Below, piece after piece: positions 30,156 through 41,770 of a stretch of 64,000 nucleotides of DNA. The stretch covers positions 306,978-370,977 of the forward strand of contig CAJNDS010000424.1 of the NCBI GenBank assembly GCA_905221605.1. The letters are read 5' to 3'. Under the pieces are notes generated by a model. It searched no databases. It saw only the letters and a list, made by a program, of their open reading frames with translations, and was not told the DNA's origin. A program made the translations under genes and the position numbers. This DNA is from Symbiodinium natans (taxonomy: Eukaryota; Sar; Dinophyceae; Suessiales; Symbiodiniaceae). Every line of letters starts with the position of its first letter. Within the stretch, counting starts at the first letter, position 1.

Positions 30156-30477
30156 ACTACAAAGAAGGCTGCAGATTTGGGCAGACGTTCCAATAGAGCT
30201 GCGCAGAAAGCTCAACGACTCAATGACTGCTGAAGTGCAGACAGACAAGGCATCAGGGCATGAGAAAAGCCTGCTGAAGCCATGTCGAGAACTGTTCCTG
30301 AAATTAACATCCATGTCCTACATGGACAGCTGGACAGCCCAATGTCACTAGATCACCTCCGTTCATTGCGACACTTGGACTGGATGTTTACACGAAGTTG
30401 GTTAGTTTGCTCGCGAACCTGCCGGTTGGTCCCAATGTGCCAATATTTGCTCGCGAGCCTGCCGCCTGCCGCGAGGC
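30156..30477 (+). repeat. 322-bp direct duplication, copy 1
   Basis: Base-for-base the same as 31463-31784 as far as I can read, with constant offset 1307, so no indels. Contains a frame reading RRLQIWADVPIELRRKLNDS and ending in QCH-stop. No family recognised. Lies in the island downstream of the kinase. Confidence 0.9.
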
Positions 30478-31462
30478 AGTGTCCATCAATTTGCTTGTTG
30501 GCCCCAATACTCTTGCTTAGGAGCAGCCGCGTCAAGGCCTCCAAGCATAGAGAGGGTACTGTAGCTGGGCCCCACAGAGGAACCCGCTCGTTGGAACTGG
30601 TTGATGCAGGGCCATGCAGGGGATGGCGTTTCGATCCCAGGTACTTAGGTGGTGGTGATGGTGTCTTGAACCTGTGCAGAAGAGACAGCCCTTCAACCCG
30701 TTCTGCCGTTGAGTCTGTGGAATGCACGCCTCTGTTTTGCCTTTGGCGCCTGTGAGAGTGGCGACCCACCAGAAGACGCACAGTTTCTAAGTGGGCATTT
30801 CACTGGTATAGGCCGAACTGTCGTTGCTGGTTCCGGCTAGGAAGGTTGAGGGTGTGTCTCCACTCCCCATTGGCTTGGATCCTGAAAGCAGTGAAGAGTC
30901 GGAGTCCTCGTGGCATGGGGTCATATGAGCAGCGTTGCTGTTTCTGTTCATGTGGGAGTTCTTATTCACACCGGTTTCTTGGAAGTCGGCTATGTTTCTC
31001 TGCGAGACGTAGGTTCGCGCATGTAGATTACACGTCGGCCCGTGTAGGCCTTATGAGCCACACATCCCGCACACCCTCACGTAGCCTGTTTTGCTTCTAG
31101 AATTGCATTTGCGCGTGGACCGAGTAGAAGGTCGACGCATGTATTGTAATCCTTACAACGGAGAAACTCTGCTCATCTTGCCACATGTCCAATCAAGTGG
31201 TGCACCGTCCGATGCAAGCGGCTTGAGAGTTTCGGAGGCAAATATCATCACATGAGCATTTGTGAAAGTGTAGGGTTCAGGGTTTCTGGTGCAACGGACG
31301 GTCTGCGTTCACTGCTTGCGCCCTCGGAATTGAGTCTGCTCCTTGGTTTTGCTTGGTGGGTGGCAACGTAAAGCCCAGGACAAGCTGGAGGTATCTGTTC
31401 CGTACTCGAGAAGGTTGATGGGTACTTACAAAGTAAAGCTCTGTGTATCCTGAGGTTACCTT

Positions 31463-31784
31463 ACTACAAAGAAGGCTGCAGATTTGGGCAGACGTTCCAA
31501 TAGAGCTGCGCAGAAAGCTCAACGACTCAATGACTGCTGAAGTGCAGACAGACAAGGCATCAGGGCATGAGAAAAGCCTGCTGAAGCCATGTCGAGAACT
31601 GTTCCTGAAATTAACATCCATGTCCTACATGGACAGCTGGACAGCCCAATGTCACTAGATCACCTCCGTTCATTGCGACACTTGGACTGGATGTTTACAC
31701 GAAGTTGGTTAGTTTGCTCGCGAACCTGCCGGTTGGTCCCAATGTGCCAATATTTGCTCGCGAGCCTGCCGCCTGCCGCGAGGC
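31463..31784 (+). repeat. 322-bp direct duplication, copy 2
   Basis: Second copy. Flanking sequence differs on both sides, so the duplicated block is sharply bounded (first differing bases after GCGAGGC). Confidence 0.9.
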
Positions 31785-32449
31785 GTCTCCAGAGCTTCGC
31801 TACGACCGCTAGGAGTGTGCAAACGTGATGAGACATCACAGTCACCCAGAGTAAGCTACCTTTCAGCACCTCTGCAATGAACGCAGACGATCACAGGCAA
31901 AATGGAGGGTTCAGAATAATGCCTGAGAAATCCCAAACCTCAGCGTCGCTTTGGGTTTGGAGCGAATGTAGGGCATCGCCTCTCGACTCAGATGACGGGG
32001 CGTCCATATCCCTATAGGGGCCCTTATTCTAGGTAATATTTCTGGGTCCTTTATTGCTGAGGTGGAGGGCTTTAGGGATATGCTGGGTCCTTCATTTTTG
32101 AGGTTTGGGTTGGGGGTCATCTGTTCCTTAAAGTGGAGGGCCTTTGGGGCACCCACCAGGATCCAGCAGGGTGTAGGGTTTACACCCTAAACCCTTTACG
32201 GTTTTAGGCTTTAGGGTTTAGGGTTATAGGCTTTAAACCCTACAGATTTAGGGCTTTATAGGGTTAAAGGCTTTTTAGGGTCATGGGTTTTAACCCTAAA
32301 ACCTCGAAGGGTAAGCTGCGACTATAGTGCGCCTTGACTGGAGGCTGCCGGTACGCCTGGGATGGAGTCCTTCGCGCCGATCTGAGCCATGCCGCCAAAA
32401 CCCCAAAAACGCCTAAACGTTGAACCATGCGGCCCATGCATCTCTCTCT

Positions 32450-32880
32450 TATATTATTATTATGATTATTTTTATGATCATTATCATTATTATTATTATT
32501 ATTTTATTATATATATATATATGTACGTATACGTATGTATGTATCTGTGTTATTTCTAAAGACTCCGCTGAGACGTGCGTACCCCCGCTTGGCTTTTCAA
32601 TGGTTGTGGGTTCATATGTTTTAAACTAAGCGAAAATATAGTATCACATGACATGATACGCCATAATAATAGTAAATATGTAGATTCATCTGTGTATATA
32701 TATATATAGAGAGAGATACATAATACTCACATATAAATAATAGAAGCAATTAAATGAATGAATATCTATCTATATATATATATATATATAACACATACAC
32801 ATACATACTCACATATATATATATATATATATGTGTATACACATGTATGCATACATATATATATATATATATTTCTGTAC
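32450..32880. repeat. TTA, TA and ACATA microsatellites
   Basis: Several AT-rich simple repeats with no coding signal. Confidence 0.85.
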
Positions 32881-33440
32881 AACCCCAAACCTCTCCAACT
32901 CCCACTTCCTGCACCCAAGGTTTCTACTGCTGTCGCGCCGATTGAGCTTGGATCTTGGGGGGGTGAAGGTTGTTGCGGGTTTTGGGTTTCGGGTATAGGG
33001 TTTAGGGTTTAGGCTTTCGGATTTCGGGTTTAGGGTTGCAAAGTCTCGAAGCAACCATTCCGAGAGTAAGGATGCAACTGGTATCTGTGGTGGGCTGCCA
33101 TAACGTGTTGAGCGCTTTGTGCTGCGACCTCGTTGTTTGCAATCTGTTGTTAGGATTTAGAGTTAAGGGTTTCGGGCGGCCGGCCTGTTTGTTGAAATTT
33201 CTTTGGGTGCAGGTTGGGATGTAGGGATTGTAGTACCCCTATTGGAACCCCTATTAAGGAGCTGTTAGTAGAAGAGGAGACTCGATCTGAAGGCGCAGGC
33301 CTTTGGATAGACTCACCGCAGTACAGTCCTTTTCTCACTGCAGTGCTCAGGGAAAGGAAGCGCTCGCCGAGCCTGCCGCCGAACACGGAGACAGAAGGCA
33401 TCCGGACATCCCTGCTTCGGGTTCAATTGATTCATGCAGC

Positions 33441-33526
33441 TTGAGACGTTCCCCCTTATACTAAGAATCCTTAATAGGGATTATCGAATATATTCCCTAT
33501 TAAGGACTGTTAGTATTAGGGGGGGA
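33441..33526. mobile_element. Family A element, first of a tandem pair
   Basis: TTCCCCCTTATACTAAGAATCCTTAATAGGG (in parts) with its complement ATTAAGGACTGTTAGTATTAG. Confidence 0.75.
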
Positions 33527-33529
33527 GTG

Positions 33530-33628
33530 GGGGATGTTCCGCCGTATACTAGCAGTCCTTGATAGGGATTATCGTATCCCCTATTATACTCCCTGTTCAG
33601 GACTGTTAGTATAAGGGGAGCATTCCAA
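33530..33628. mobile_element. Family A element, second of a tandem pair
   Basis: GGATGTTCCGCCGTATACTA ... TAGTATAAGGGGAGCATTCC. Adjacent to the first copy, but only moderately alike, so two insertions rather than a recent duplication. Confidence 0.75.
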
Positions 33629-34278
33629 GATGCAGCCCTAGAGCCCGGCGACGATGTTCGGCAAAACCCTAAACCCTAAACCCTAAAGCCCCGGCAGCCT
33701 AGAGCCTCTTTTTGGGGAGGACTGTTGCTTGCGCAGCTCCAGGCTGCTCTGGCCAGCAGCTCAGAAACCCGAAACCCGAAACCCTAAACCCTAAACCCTA
33801 AACCCTAAACCCTAAACCCTAAACCCTAAACCCTAAAACCCAAATCAGAGACGCCTCCCCAAATGTATGGGTTTTGGGTTTGGGGAGTTTGGGGGTGGGG
33901 GTGATCGATGTGGGCGGTTTCCTCTGCTTGGGTTTAGGGTTTATAGGGTTGAATCCTTAAACCCCTGAGGATATAGGGTTTTGAAGGTTCAGGCTTGAAG
34001 GCCTCCCTGGTGGTAGGATATATCATCATTGGAGAACCAAACAAGGCTCCGAAATAATTGGGTACCATTGTTGGGGGATCTCGTTTGGGGGGATTCTGTT
34101 TGTGTTTTGGGGTGTTGCATAGGCTTACATAGGGTACCCTAACTTGGGAAACGTTTCCAGGTTTGGCGTTGAGGGAATTTCGGGCTTCCTTGCGACTGTT
34201 CGCCAGGTTTGACCTTTTTTCTTTGGGGGGGGGGTTGACAAAAAACCGCGGGCCTTGTCTCTATTCGAACTTCGAACC

Positions 34279-34361
34279 GCTTTACACTTTTTGGGATACT
34301 ATAGTCCCCTACAGAACTGAAAGTTTACCCTTTTCTGGTGCTTCTGAACTCAGCAGCTAAG
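34279..34361. mobile_element. Family B element
   Basis: TTTACACTTTTTGGGATACT, AGTCCCCTACAGAACTGAAA, CTGAACTCAGCAGCTA. Confidence 0.7.
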
Positions 34362-34771
34362 GGAACCCTACACCCCTACGTTACTTGGGAAGCGAGGGGG
34401 ACACACCCCAAAGAAGGGTTTAGAATTGGGGGTCTCAGACCAATGAGGAGAGGAGTTTGATTGATTCCGCGCTCCCTCCTGTTAGGGTTTAGGGTTTCGG
34501 GTTTAGGGTTTAGGGTTTAATTCGGGTTTATGTCAGGCCAGTCGAACCATGAAAGGGCCCTACCAGACCGCTTTTGGACTTCGCTGCCTGGATAGAATGT
34601 GAGGGTAACGAGAGTTCAGCACCCCGAAAAGGGACCAAGTCGCTAGAGAACTCGACATTGGCCTACACGCAATGATGGCTTTTTTGAGGCCTAAACCCTA
34701 AACCCTAAACCCTAAACCCTGAACCCTAAACCCTAAACCCTAAACCCTAACCCCTCAACCCTAAACCCAAA

Positions 34772-34848
34772 GGAGATCATCAACAGAGCAAGCTGTTGGA
34801 GGGGCCCAGGGCCCTCGAAGAGGTGAAGACTCAGCTCCCTTTGCTGCA
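34772..34848 (+). CDS. Candidate exon, coiled-coil (GC donor)
   Basis: HQQSKLLEGPRALEEVKTQL then PLLQ, ending before GCTCCA. Acceptor is caaAG after a CCCTAAA array. Confidence 0.5.
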
Positions 34849-34892
34849 GGCTCCAAAGATTCGATCGCCCATCCCGGCGGAGTCCTTAGAGC

Positions 34893-35060
34893 AGGGTTTA
34901 GAGTTTAGGGTTTAGGGTTTAGGGTTTAGGGAGTTTCAGGCCTGGGAATTTTGGGTTCAGCTTCAGGCTTAGGTGTTTAGGGTTTAGGGTTTTAGGGTTT
35001 AGTTTCAGGCGTAGGGGTTTAGGGTTTAGGGTTTAGGGTTTAGGGATTTAGGGTTTAGTT
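34893..35060 (+). repeat. TTTAGGG array, interrupted
   Basis: Three blocks split by repeats of 'agtttcaggc(t/g)tagg', so units and spacer were copied together. Confidence 0.85.
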
Positions 35061-35317
35061 TCAGGCTCAGGGATTCAGGGATTTAGGGATTTGGCGTTGA
35101 GGGATTCTAGGAATTAGGGGGCTTATGGATTTGGGGTTTTGGGATTTTAGGAATGAGGGATTTAGGGTGTAGGGGTTTGGGGATTTTAGGAATTAGAGGT
35201 TTAGGGTTTTGGGGTGCAGGGTTCATTGAGGCCCTGAAGATTCGGGACGCGGGAGCCCCCCCAACACCCTCAGCCCTACTCGAAGTTTCGTGGGCGGCGA
35301 AAAGTGTGCTATAGCAA

Positions 35318-35706
35318 CCCTAAACCCTAGCCCTAAACCCTAAGCCCTAAGCCCTAAACCCTAAACCCTAACCCCTAAACCCTAAACCCTAAACCCTAAA
35401 CCCTAAACCCTAAACCCTAAACCCTAAACCCTAAACCCTAAACCCGAAGCATGCCACGCATGCCTACCCATAAGCTTTCAAAACCTCCGAGACCGAGGCA
35501 TCAACGCCTAGCGAGCGGGAGCAGAGGCGGGGGCTGTCGGAATCTACATTCCTTCTCTTGAACCCCTACGTTTTTAGGGGGGTGAGGGTTTAGGGTTTAG
35601 GGTGTAGGGTGTAGGGTTTGGGTTTAGGGTTTAGGGTTTAGGGTTTAGGGTTTAGGGTTTAGGGTTTAGGGTTTAGGGTTTAGGGTTAGGGTTTAGGGTT
35701 TAGGGT
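35318..35706. repeat. CCCTAAA then TTTAGGG arrays around a candidate exon
   Basis: C-strand 35318-35448, exon-like island 35489-35548, G-strand 35586-35706. Opposite orientations on the two sides. Confidence 0.9.
35489..35548 (+). CDS. Candidate exon
   Basis: TEASTPSEREQRRGLSEST after tccgAG. Polar linker-like. Boundaries uncertain. Confidence 0.35.
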
Positions 35707-36649
35707 CAGCAACTCCGATCATGGGGTTTTGCCTAGGACCCCTAAGGTTGAACCCGTGGGTTTCAAATGATTCCTCTAAAGGAATGAATATCAGGGTAGA
35801 TTCAGGGGCTTGTTTTGGGGATACATCTTCTTAGGGGTCCGAGTAGGACTTACTTCCGAAATTAGGGTTTGGGTTTTGTAGGGTTTCGACTCGAAACGGC
35901 CCGAATCCCAAGTTGAGACGACTCCGAGCCAAACCCTCCAAAACAAATTGAAGCCGCCCTGTTTCTCGAAGACAAGTTATGGACCTGGCTTGGGGTTGCT
36001 AGGGCTTTTAGGGTTTAGGGTTGCTAGGATGTAGGGTTCGGGGGTTGGGGTTAAGTTTCTTGTTTTTTTTGGCTGAGGGTTTATGGTTACTAGGGTTGCT
36101 AGGGTGTTTCGGGTTTTCAGGGCTTGGGACTTAGGGTTAGAACCCTGAACTCCAGCTCTCTCCAGACCATCCCTGTTCCTTCTAAGCTTGTAAGTAGGGT
36201 GTCGGGTTTAGCCCTTAGGGTTTAGGCTTTAGGGTCTAGAGTTTAGGGTTTAGGGATTAGGGATAAGGGTTGAGGGCAGTTTAGGGTTTTAGGGTTAAGG
36301 GTTGTAAGCAAGGAGTCTTTCGGGTTACGGGAGCTTATGTGGTTTGGGGTTGCGGGTTTTTACTTAGAACCTCTGGCTCCAGACCCCTTGCACTCCGCCC
36401 CCCCGAAACCTACAGCTCTTCGAGCCGAAATCCCGACACCTCCCCCTAAGCTCCTGAACCCGCAAAGCCCTGAAAAACTTTAGGGTTTAGGGTTTAGGGT
36501 TTAGGGTTTAGGGTTTAGGGTTTAGGGTTGAGTCCTTCTCACACCTTCTAACCCGAAACCCTGAGCTCTGAAGCCCTAAGCCCTCAACTCCACAACCTTA
36601 AAACCCTCAACCTACGCCCAAACCCCTAAACTCTACAGCCCCAAGTCCT

Positions 36650-36756
36650 AACCCCAAACCCTAAACCCTAAACCCTAAACCCTAAACCCTAAACCCTAAA
36701 CCCTAAACCCTAAACCCTAAACCCTAAACCCTAAACCCTAAACCCTAAACCCTAAA
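36650..36756 (-). repeat. CCCTAAA array
   Basis: About 14 clean units ending 12 bases before the exon at 36768. Confidence 0.95.
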
Positions 36757-36767
36757 CTGTATGAAAG

Positions 36768-36816
36768 GCTCTGGGAGCGCCTCGCTGCAGCTGAGAAGCG
36801 CACGCTGGAGGCCGAG
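36768..36816 (+). CDS. Candidate exon, coiled-coil (GC donor)
   Basis: LWERLAAAEKRTLEAE between gaaAG and GCGCAG. Clear heptad pattern, directly after a CCCTAAA array. Confidence 0.6.
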
Positions 36817-37162
36817 GCGCAGGGAGGCCAGGAAGCGAGGGTTAAGGGGCTTTGGGGTTTTGGGGCTTAGGGTTTAGGGTTTAGGTTTATAAGGTTTACG
36901 GTATATATATATATATATCAATACATTTAGTAAGAGAGGTTTAGGGTTTAGGGTTTAGGGTTTAGGGTTTAGGGTCTTAGGGTTTTTGGGTTCAGCGGTT
37001 TAGCGTTTAGGGTTTGGGCTTTGGGGTTTAGGCTTCAGGGGTTTCGGGTTCGGGGTGTAAGGGTTTAAGGGTTCAAGGGCCTCGGGGTGGAAGGGTTTGG
37101 GCTTTTGGGGCCGAAGGGCTTGGAGGGTTTGAAGGAGGAAACGGGAGTTTTATGGCTTGAGG

Positions 37163-37265
37163 TTGGAATGTTCCCCCTTAGACTAACAGTCCTTTCTTGG
37201 GATTATAGTATCTATCCCCTATGAAAATCTCATCAAGGACTGCTAGTATAAGGGGAACATTCCAA
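37163..37265. mobile_element. Family A element (complete)
   Basis: TTGGAATGTTCCCCCTTA / TAAGGGGAACATTCCAA. Confidence 0.8.
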
Positions 37266-37415
37266 GTTTGGGGGTTTGGGGTTGAAGTGGGTATGCTGCC
37301 TTGGCATTTGGGCGCTGCAGGTTTCGGTATAGGGTTTAGGTTGTAGGCCCTAAACTCTAAACCCTAAACCCTAAACCCTAAACCCTAAACCCTAAACCCT
37401 AGCCCATGACAGTAG

Positions 37416-37472
37416 GCTTTCGCAAGCTGGTGCAGCTTCTGCTCGGGACTTGTGGCCTCGGCCGCCGCCGCC
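37416..37472 (+). CDS. Candidate exon
   Basis: AFASWCSFCSGLVASAAAA in phase 0 after agtAG, which would follow 36768-36816 in frame. Other frame: FRKLVQLLLGTCGLGRRR. Confidence 0.4.
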
Positions 37473-37877
37473 AAAAACAATTTCGGGGTTAGGGTTTAGG
37501 GTTTAGGGTTTAGGGTTTAGGGTTTAGGGTTTAGGGTTTAGGGTTTAGGGTTATCGGCGCGTAAACTCTCGGGGTTGTTGATGTTTGGTTTGGATAGTTT
37601 CGTGTTTGGTGGGGCTTTAGGGCTTCTGGGGTTTTGGGCGTTCTTTCTTTTTTTTCTCCCGGGGGTAGGGGGGGCTGGGGGGTGGGTTCTGGTGTTTTTG
37701 GTCTTTTCCAACATGCCCGTACTTGAAGGTTGCTGTGATTTTGCTGCGAAAGCTCTTCGGTCGCCAATTGTGGTAGTAACTTACTTGCCAGGAACTGCAG
37801 GCTCTGCGGCCAAGCATCCTCAAACTAAGAGCCTGTACTGGCTTGGCTTTAGGGTTTAGGGCTTAGGGCTTGGGGTG

Positions 37878-37977
37878 TGGGATGCTCCCCCTTATACTAA
37901 CAGTCCTTAATAGGGATTACAAAAGGGGGTACTATAATCCCTATTAAGGACTGTCAGTATAAGGGGGACGTATCCCT
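37878..37977. mobile_element. Family A element (complete)
   Basis: TGGGATGCTCCCCCTTATAC / TATAAGGGGGACGTATCCC; the inner AGTCCTTAATAGGGATT / AATCCCTATTAAGGACT is a perfect complement. Confidence 0.8.
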
Positions 37978-39046
37978 AAACCCTAAACTTTGAATCCTGA
38001 CACCCCAAACCCCAGCATATAAGGGGCCATGGAATTCAGAGGGTGGCAAATGTCGCCTGAAGCCGTAAAGCCCAAATCCTAACCCCCTGGTTTTTGGCTA
38101 GGGTTTAGTTCAGGGTTTGGGGTTTAGGGTTTAGGGTTTGGGGTTCATGGTTCAGGGCATAAGGTCTTGAAAGATGTTGTAAGCCCGCCGGCTGCTCTAC
38201 TCAGACTCCTCATCATCCCAAAACACCCCGGCCCAGCCGTGAACTACAATGTACATCATCACTCGTAACATTAGTATATTTAGTTTTTTGTACAATATGT
38301 CTATATATATACACACATACATATTCCTATTTCATGCCATAGCACTTTCCGAACTCCTAAGCAACTCCGCCTGAGGCTTTCTGGGCTGCTCGCCTTCGCT
38401 CGATCCTCGTGCATGGGGGAGCGGCTAAGGTTCGGTGCGTTTGGGGGCACTGGGGCTAGTTCCAAGCCATCCGATGACCCTGAGCCCCAAACCTCCAGTC
38501 AGGGCGCCGTGAACTTTGGACCCTTTGAGTCCAGATCCCAAACCCTAAGCCCTAAAACCTTAAGCCCCGGAGGCCCGGAAGCCTAAACCCGAAGCCCTAA
38601 ACCCTAAGCCCCGGAGGCCCTGAAGCCCTAAACCCTAAGCCCTAAGCCCTCAACCCGAAGCCCTAAGCCCTCAACCCTAAGCACTAAACCCTAAACCCTA
38701 ACCCTAAACCCTAAACCCAAAACCCAAAACCCCAAAGACCCGGACGTCGAACGAGGTCGCTCGCCATGCCCTCTTGGCGGTTACACTCTTCCTGGGAGTC
38801 ATCTCTGACGCAGGGCCGGGACCTCTGGGCTTGAACTGTTGTGGAAGTGTCTCTGGGTTTAGGGTTTAGGGTTTAGGGTTTAGGGTTTAGGGTTTAGGGT
38901 TTAGGGTTCAGGGTCAGCGCGAACTTGTCTCTGCATCAAGCCGCGGGAGTTGAATTTCATTTGCTTCGAGTTTTAAAACTCTGTGTGTTACCCTAAACCC
39001 TAAACCCTAAACCCTAAACCCTAAACCCTAAACCCTAAACCCTAAA

Positions 39047-39153
39047 TTAGTATAATATACTAACAGTCCTTTATATGGATCATAATAGGGGGGGGTACTA
39101 TACTCCCTATTGAGGACCTCTTAGGACCAGTAGGACCAGGGGGAACGTCCCTA
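39047..39153. mobile_element. Family A element between two CCCTAAA arrays
   Basis: ATACTAACAGTCCTTTATAT ... CTCCCTATTGAGGACC. Telomere-type units lie close on both sides. Confidence 0.65.
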
Positions 39154-39494
39154 GGAATTGTAACCCTAACTTTAAACCCTAAACCCTAAACCCTAAACTC
39201 TAAACCCTAAACCCTAGGAATTGTTTATGGTTCGCAGAAGGGCCTTCGATCAAGGGATTAAGACTCGTACCCCTAAAAATTGTACCCCTTCAGGTTTTCC
39301 GTAAAGCCCTAAACCCTCTAACCCTCCCTAGAGTCCCCAAAACCCTAAACCCCTAAAGCCCAAAAACCCTAAACCCCCAAAATTCTCAGAACCCTAAACT
39401 CCCTAAAGCCCTAAGCCCTCTAACCCTCACCCCAGGTTTCATCAGCTTGCTCTCTCCCTCGGGGGAGAGAGGCCACGCGGGAGCCTTGTGTAAT

Positions 39495-39568
39495 ATAGGG
39501 GTCGGAATAATTGTGATTTTACTATAACAACCCCCAAAACCCTATTCTAATTTTTGAGGCCCCTATAT
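39495..39568. mobile_element. Family I element, internal deletion
   Basis: TATAGGGGTCGGAATAATTG ... TTTGAGGCCCCTATA. Confidence 0.7.
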
Positions 39569-40328
39569 TGGGTTGTCCGAGTTTTGCGACAAAACTTGAT
39601 CGCAGTTTAGGTCTTAGCGTTTAGGGTTTAGGGTTTAGGGTTTACGGTTTAGGGTTTAGGGTTTAGGGTTTAGGGAGTCCGTTGAGGGCCGCTCGGTGAG
39701 TATCCAAGTTCACCGTTCACCCCAGAGATGTTTGTTACGCCTGGAGTGCCCGCCCCCCAGACAATTCCGCACAGCACCCCTGCCACCTTAAGAGAAACTC
39801 GCAAACCCTAAACCCTAAACACTAAACCCAAAACCCTAAACCCTAAACCCGAAGTGCTGCCCCCGTTCTTTTGCTTGGGAATGCCATCGACTCAGATAGG
39901 CAGCAAGACCTCATCTTTGAGATGAGCTTGCGGCAAAGGGGTCCTTGATTGGGTGTCCGACATTGGAGTTTAGGGTTTAGGGTTTAGAGTTTGGATCTCG
40001 GGTTTAGGGGGCAGGACGGCTCCAACGTTGGTGGGCTGTAGGGTGGGGATTGTCGAAGTAGATAATGAGCTTCTTAGAATTGACAATGTTGTAAGAGTTG
40101 TACACAACTACATATATATGTAAGATTATGTGTGTATATATATATACATATATATATATATGCACATGTATTTTGCGAGATACGTATTTATCTATACATG
40201 TCAGTATGCTTGGAGGAGTTGAGGATTGCAGGGAGGCGGAGATTCGGGGAATAAGGTTTCCCGTCGTCCGCCTGCCGTAAACATCTCTGCAGGCCCCCCG
40301 GTATATCATTCATTTTACCCTTTCCCTA

Positions 40329-40430
40329 AGGGTCCATGTACCTAAGTAGGGAGTACTTGGGCCTTAAAGTACTTGCGATATAGGGTATTTGGGGGCCCAA
40401 GTACATAATAATTAGGTACATGGACCCTTA
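40329..40430. mobile_element. Family F element (perfect ends)
   Basis: AAGGGTCCATGTACCTAA / TTAGGTACATGGACCCTT are exact complements of 18 bp. Confidence 0.85.
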
Positions 40431-40576
40431 TTGTTTCTTGGCTTAACGAGGATGGATTTCCTTGAAGAACCCTCAATCCTATAAGCCCTATATAAACCCT
40501 GTGCGACCCTATACTTCAAGTCCTATGCAAGCCTCTATGTGAACCCTGAGAACCCTGGGCGTTGCCAGCCAGGTTT

Positions 40577-40634
40577 TCAGCCTACGAGGGGCATGCCTTT
40601 ATCGCCCTCGTGGCTTCAGCAGCAGTGGCGGCCC
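40577..40634 (+). CDS. Candidate exon, hydrophobic
   Basis: YEGHAFIALVASAAVAAL after gttttcAG and before GTTGAC. Could be a membrane segment. Confidence 0.4.
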
Positions 40635-40707
40635 TTGGTTGACAAGCTGCTTCGGACTACAAGTACCACAAACCCGAGCTTCCTTCCTTTTTTTCAGGCT
40701 TTGTAGA

Positions 40708-40842
40708 CCCCAAGAGTCCATGTACCCATATAGCATATACTTGGGCCCTAAAGCTACTATATGGGAACCCCTTTTAGCGCCCTAAACCCTAAACCCTAAA
40801 CCTTAAACCCTATTTACCATATAGGTACATGGACCCTTTGGG
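40708..40842. mobile_element. Family F element with telomeric units inside
   Basis: Ends AGAGTCCATGTACCCATATA / TATAGGTACATGGACCCTTT. At 40779-40811 the usual GCCCAAGTATATAC is replaced by about four CCCTAAA units. Confidence 0.85.
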
Positions 40843-40949
40843 AGGGTTAGAGGGTTTACCGGGCTTTTGTTGGGTTTATAGGGTTTTGCGAGTTCGGGAG
40901 TTTCAAGGCCTTGGTTCTTGTACCCTGGACCTCGAGAAAGCTGTTTAGG

Positions 40950-41025
40950 GCTCAGGGTTTAGGGTTTAGGGTTTAGGGTTTAGGGTTTAGGGTTTAGGGT
41001 TTAGGGTTTAGGGTTTAGGGTTTAG
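40950..41025 (+). repeat. TTTAGGG array ending at an exon
   Basis: The last unit, GGTTTAG, directly precedes the exon at 41026. Confidence 0.95.
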
Positions 41026-41071
41026 CTGAGGTGCTGCTGCTGTCAATTTTCCGACCCGCAGCCAGGCTGCA
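41026..41071 (+). CDS. Candidate exon abutting a telomeric array
   Basis: Reads EVLLLSIFRPAARLQ and ends at a canonical GTGAGT. The preceding sequence is an unbroken TTTAGGG array ending ..GGTTTAG, so the acceptor is telomeric TTTAG at 41025 or the GAG five bases further. Confidence 0.5.
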
Positions 41072-41106
41072 GGTGAGTGGGAGCTCCGGCATCGAGGGGC
41101 TAAACT

Positions 41107-41194
41107 TAGTAGCTGAGTGCGCACACTTTACACTTTTTGGGATACTACAATCCCCTATAGAACTGAAAGTTTACACTCTGAACTCAGCAACTAT
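41107..41194. mobile_element. Family B element, best copy
   Basis: Ends TAGTAGCTGAG / CTCAGCAACTA are near-complementary; same core. Confidence 0.75.
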
Positions 41195-41552
41195 GTAAAG
41201 CAGGCACGCCTCTAAGGGACCTTAAAGGTTCTTTGGGGCTTATTTAGGGACTATATAAGGTATATATACGGGTTATATGGGGGAAATAAGATTAAGGGTC
41301 CCTTCTGGGGGTCCCTCCGTATGCCCCTTAATTGCAGTGTCAGAGACGTCAGCCTCCCTGGCAGACCTAAACCCGAATTTGAAATTTCAGGTTTAGGGTT
41401 TAGGGTTTAGGGTTTAGGGTTTAGGGTTTAGGGTTTAGGGTTTAGGGTTTAGGGTTTAGGGTTCCTAAGTCTCGATGTCTCATGGGTGGCAGGCTCAAGT
41501 TGTATCATCTTCCGGCAGAGGTATGGTTATGATCCCCAGGCTGGGGCACCCT

Positions 41553-41665
41553 AAGGGTTTGGGTTTAGGGTTTAGGGTTTAGGGTTTAGGGTTTAGGGTT
41601 TAGGGTTTAGGGTTTAGGGTTTAGGGTTTAGGGTTTAGGGTTTAGGGTTTAGGGTTTAGGGTTTA
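41553..41665 (+). repeat. TTTAGGG array joined to a family F element
   Basis: The final TTTAAGGG merges with the AAGGGTCCATGTACC terminus of the element. Confidence 0.9.
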
Positions 41666-41770
41666 AGGGTCCATGTACCTATATAGTATTTACTTGGATC
41701 CTAGAGCTACTATATGGGAGCCTCTTTAAGCCCCAAGTGTATTTTTTATATTAAGGTACATGTACCCTCA
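41665..41770. mobile_element. Family F element
   Basis: AAGGGTCCATGTACCTATAT ... TAAGGTACATGTACCCT, abutting a TTTAGGG array. Confidence 0.8.

Larger units (their letters stand above)
29657..32160. other. Island downstream of the kinase, nearly free of repeats
   Basis: About 2.5 kb of unique-looking sequence with only one short TTTAGGG run (29889-29930). Holds the 322-bp duplication. Several 60-157 codon frames exist, but none has a recognisable motif or splice-consistent neighbour. Confidence 0.5.
38000..40320. other. Repeat-rich stretch
   Basis: Telomere-type arrays of both orientations (38542-38735, 38855-38915, 38996-39046, 39612-39675), family A and I elements and a TA microsatellite. 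No convincing exon. Confidence 0.4.

Noticed and set aside
30625-30645. tRNA gene suggested by TTTCGATCCC (B-box-like)
   Set aside because: No matching A box, anticodon arm or acceptor stem around it.
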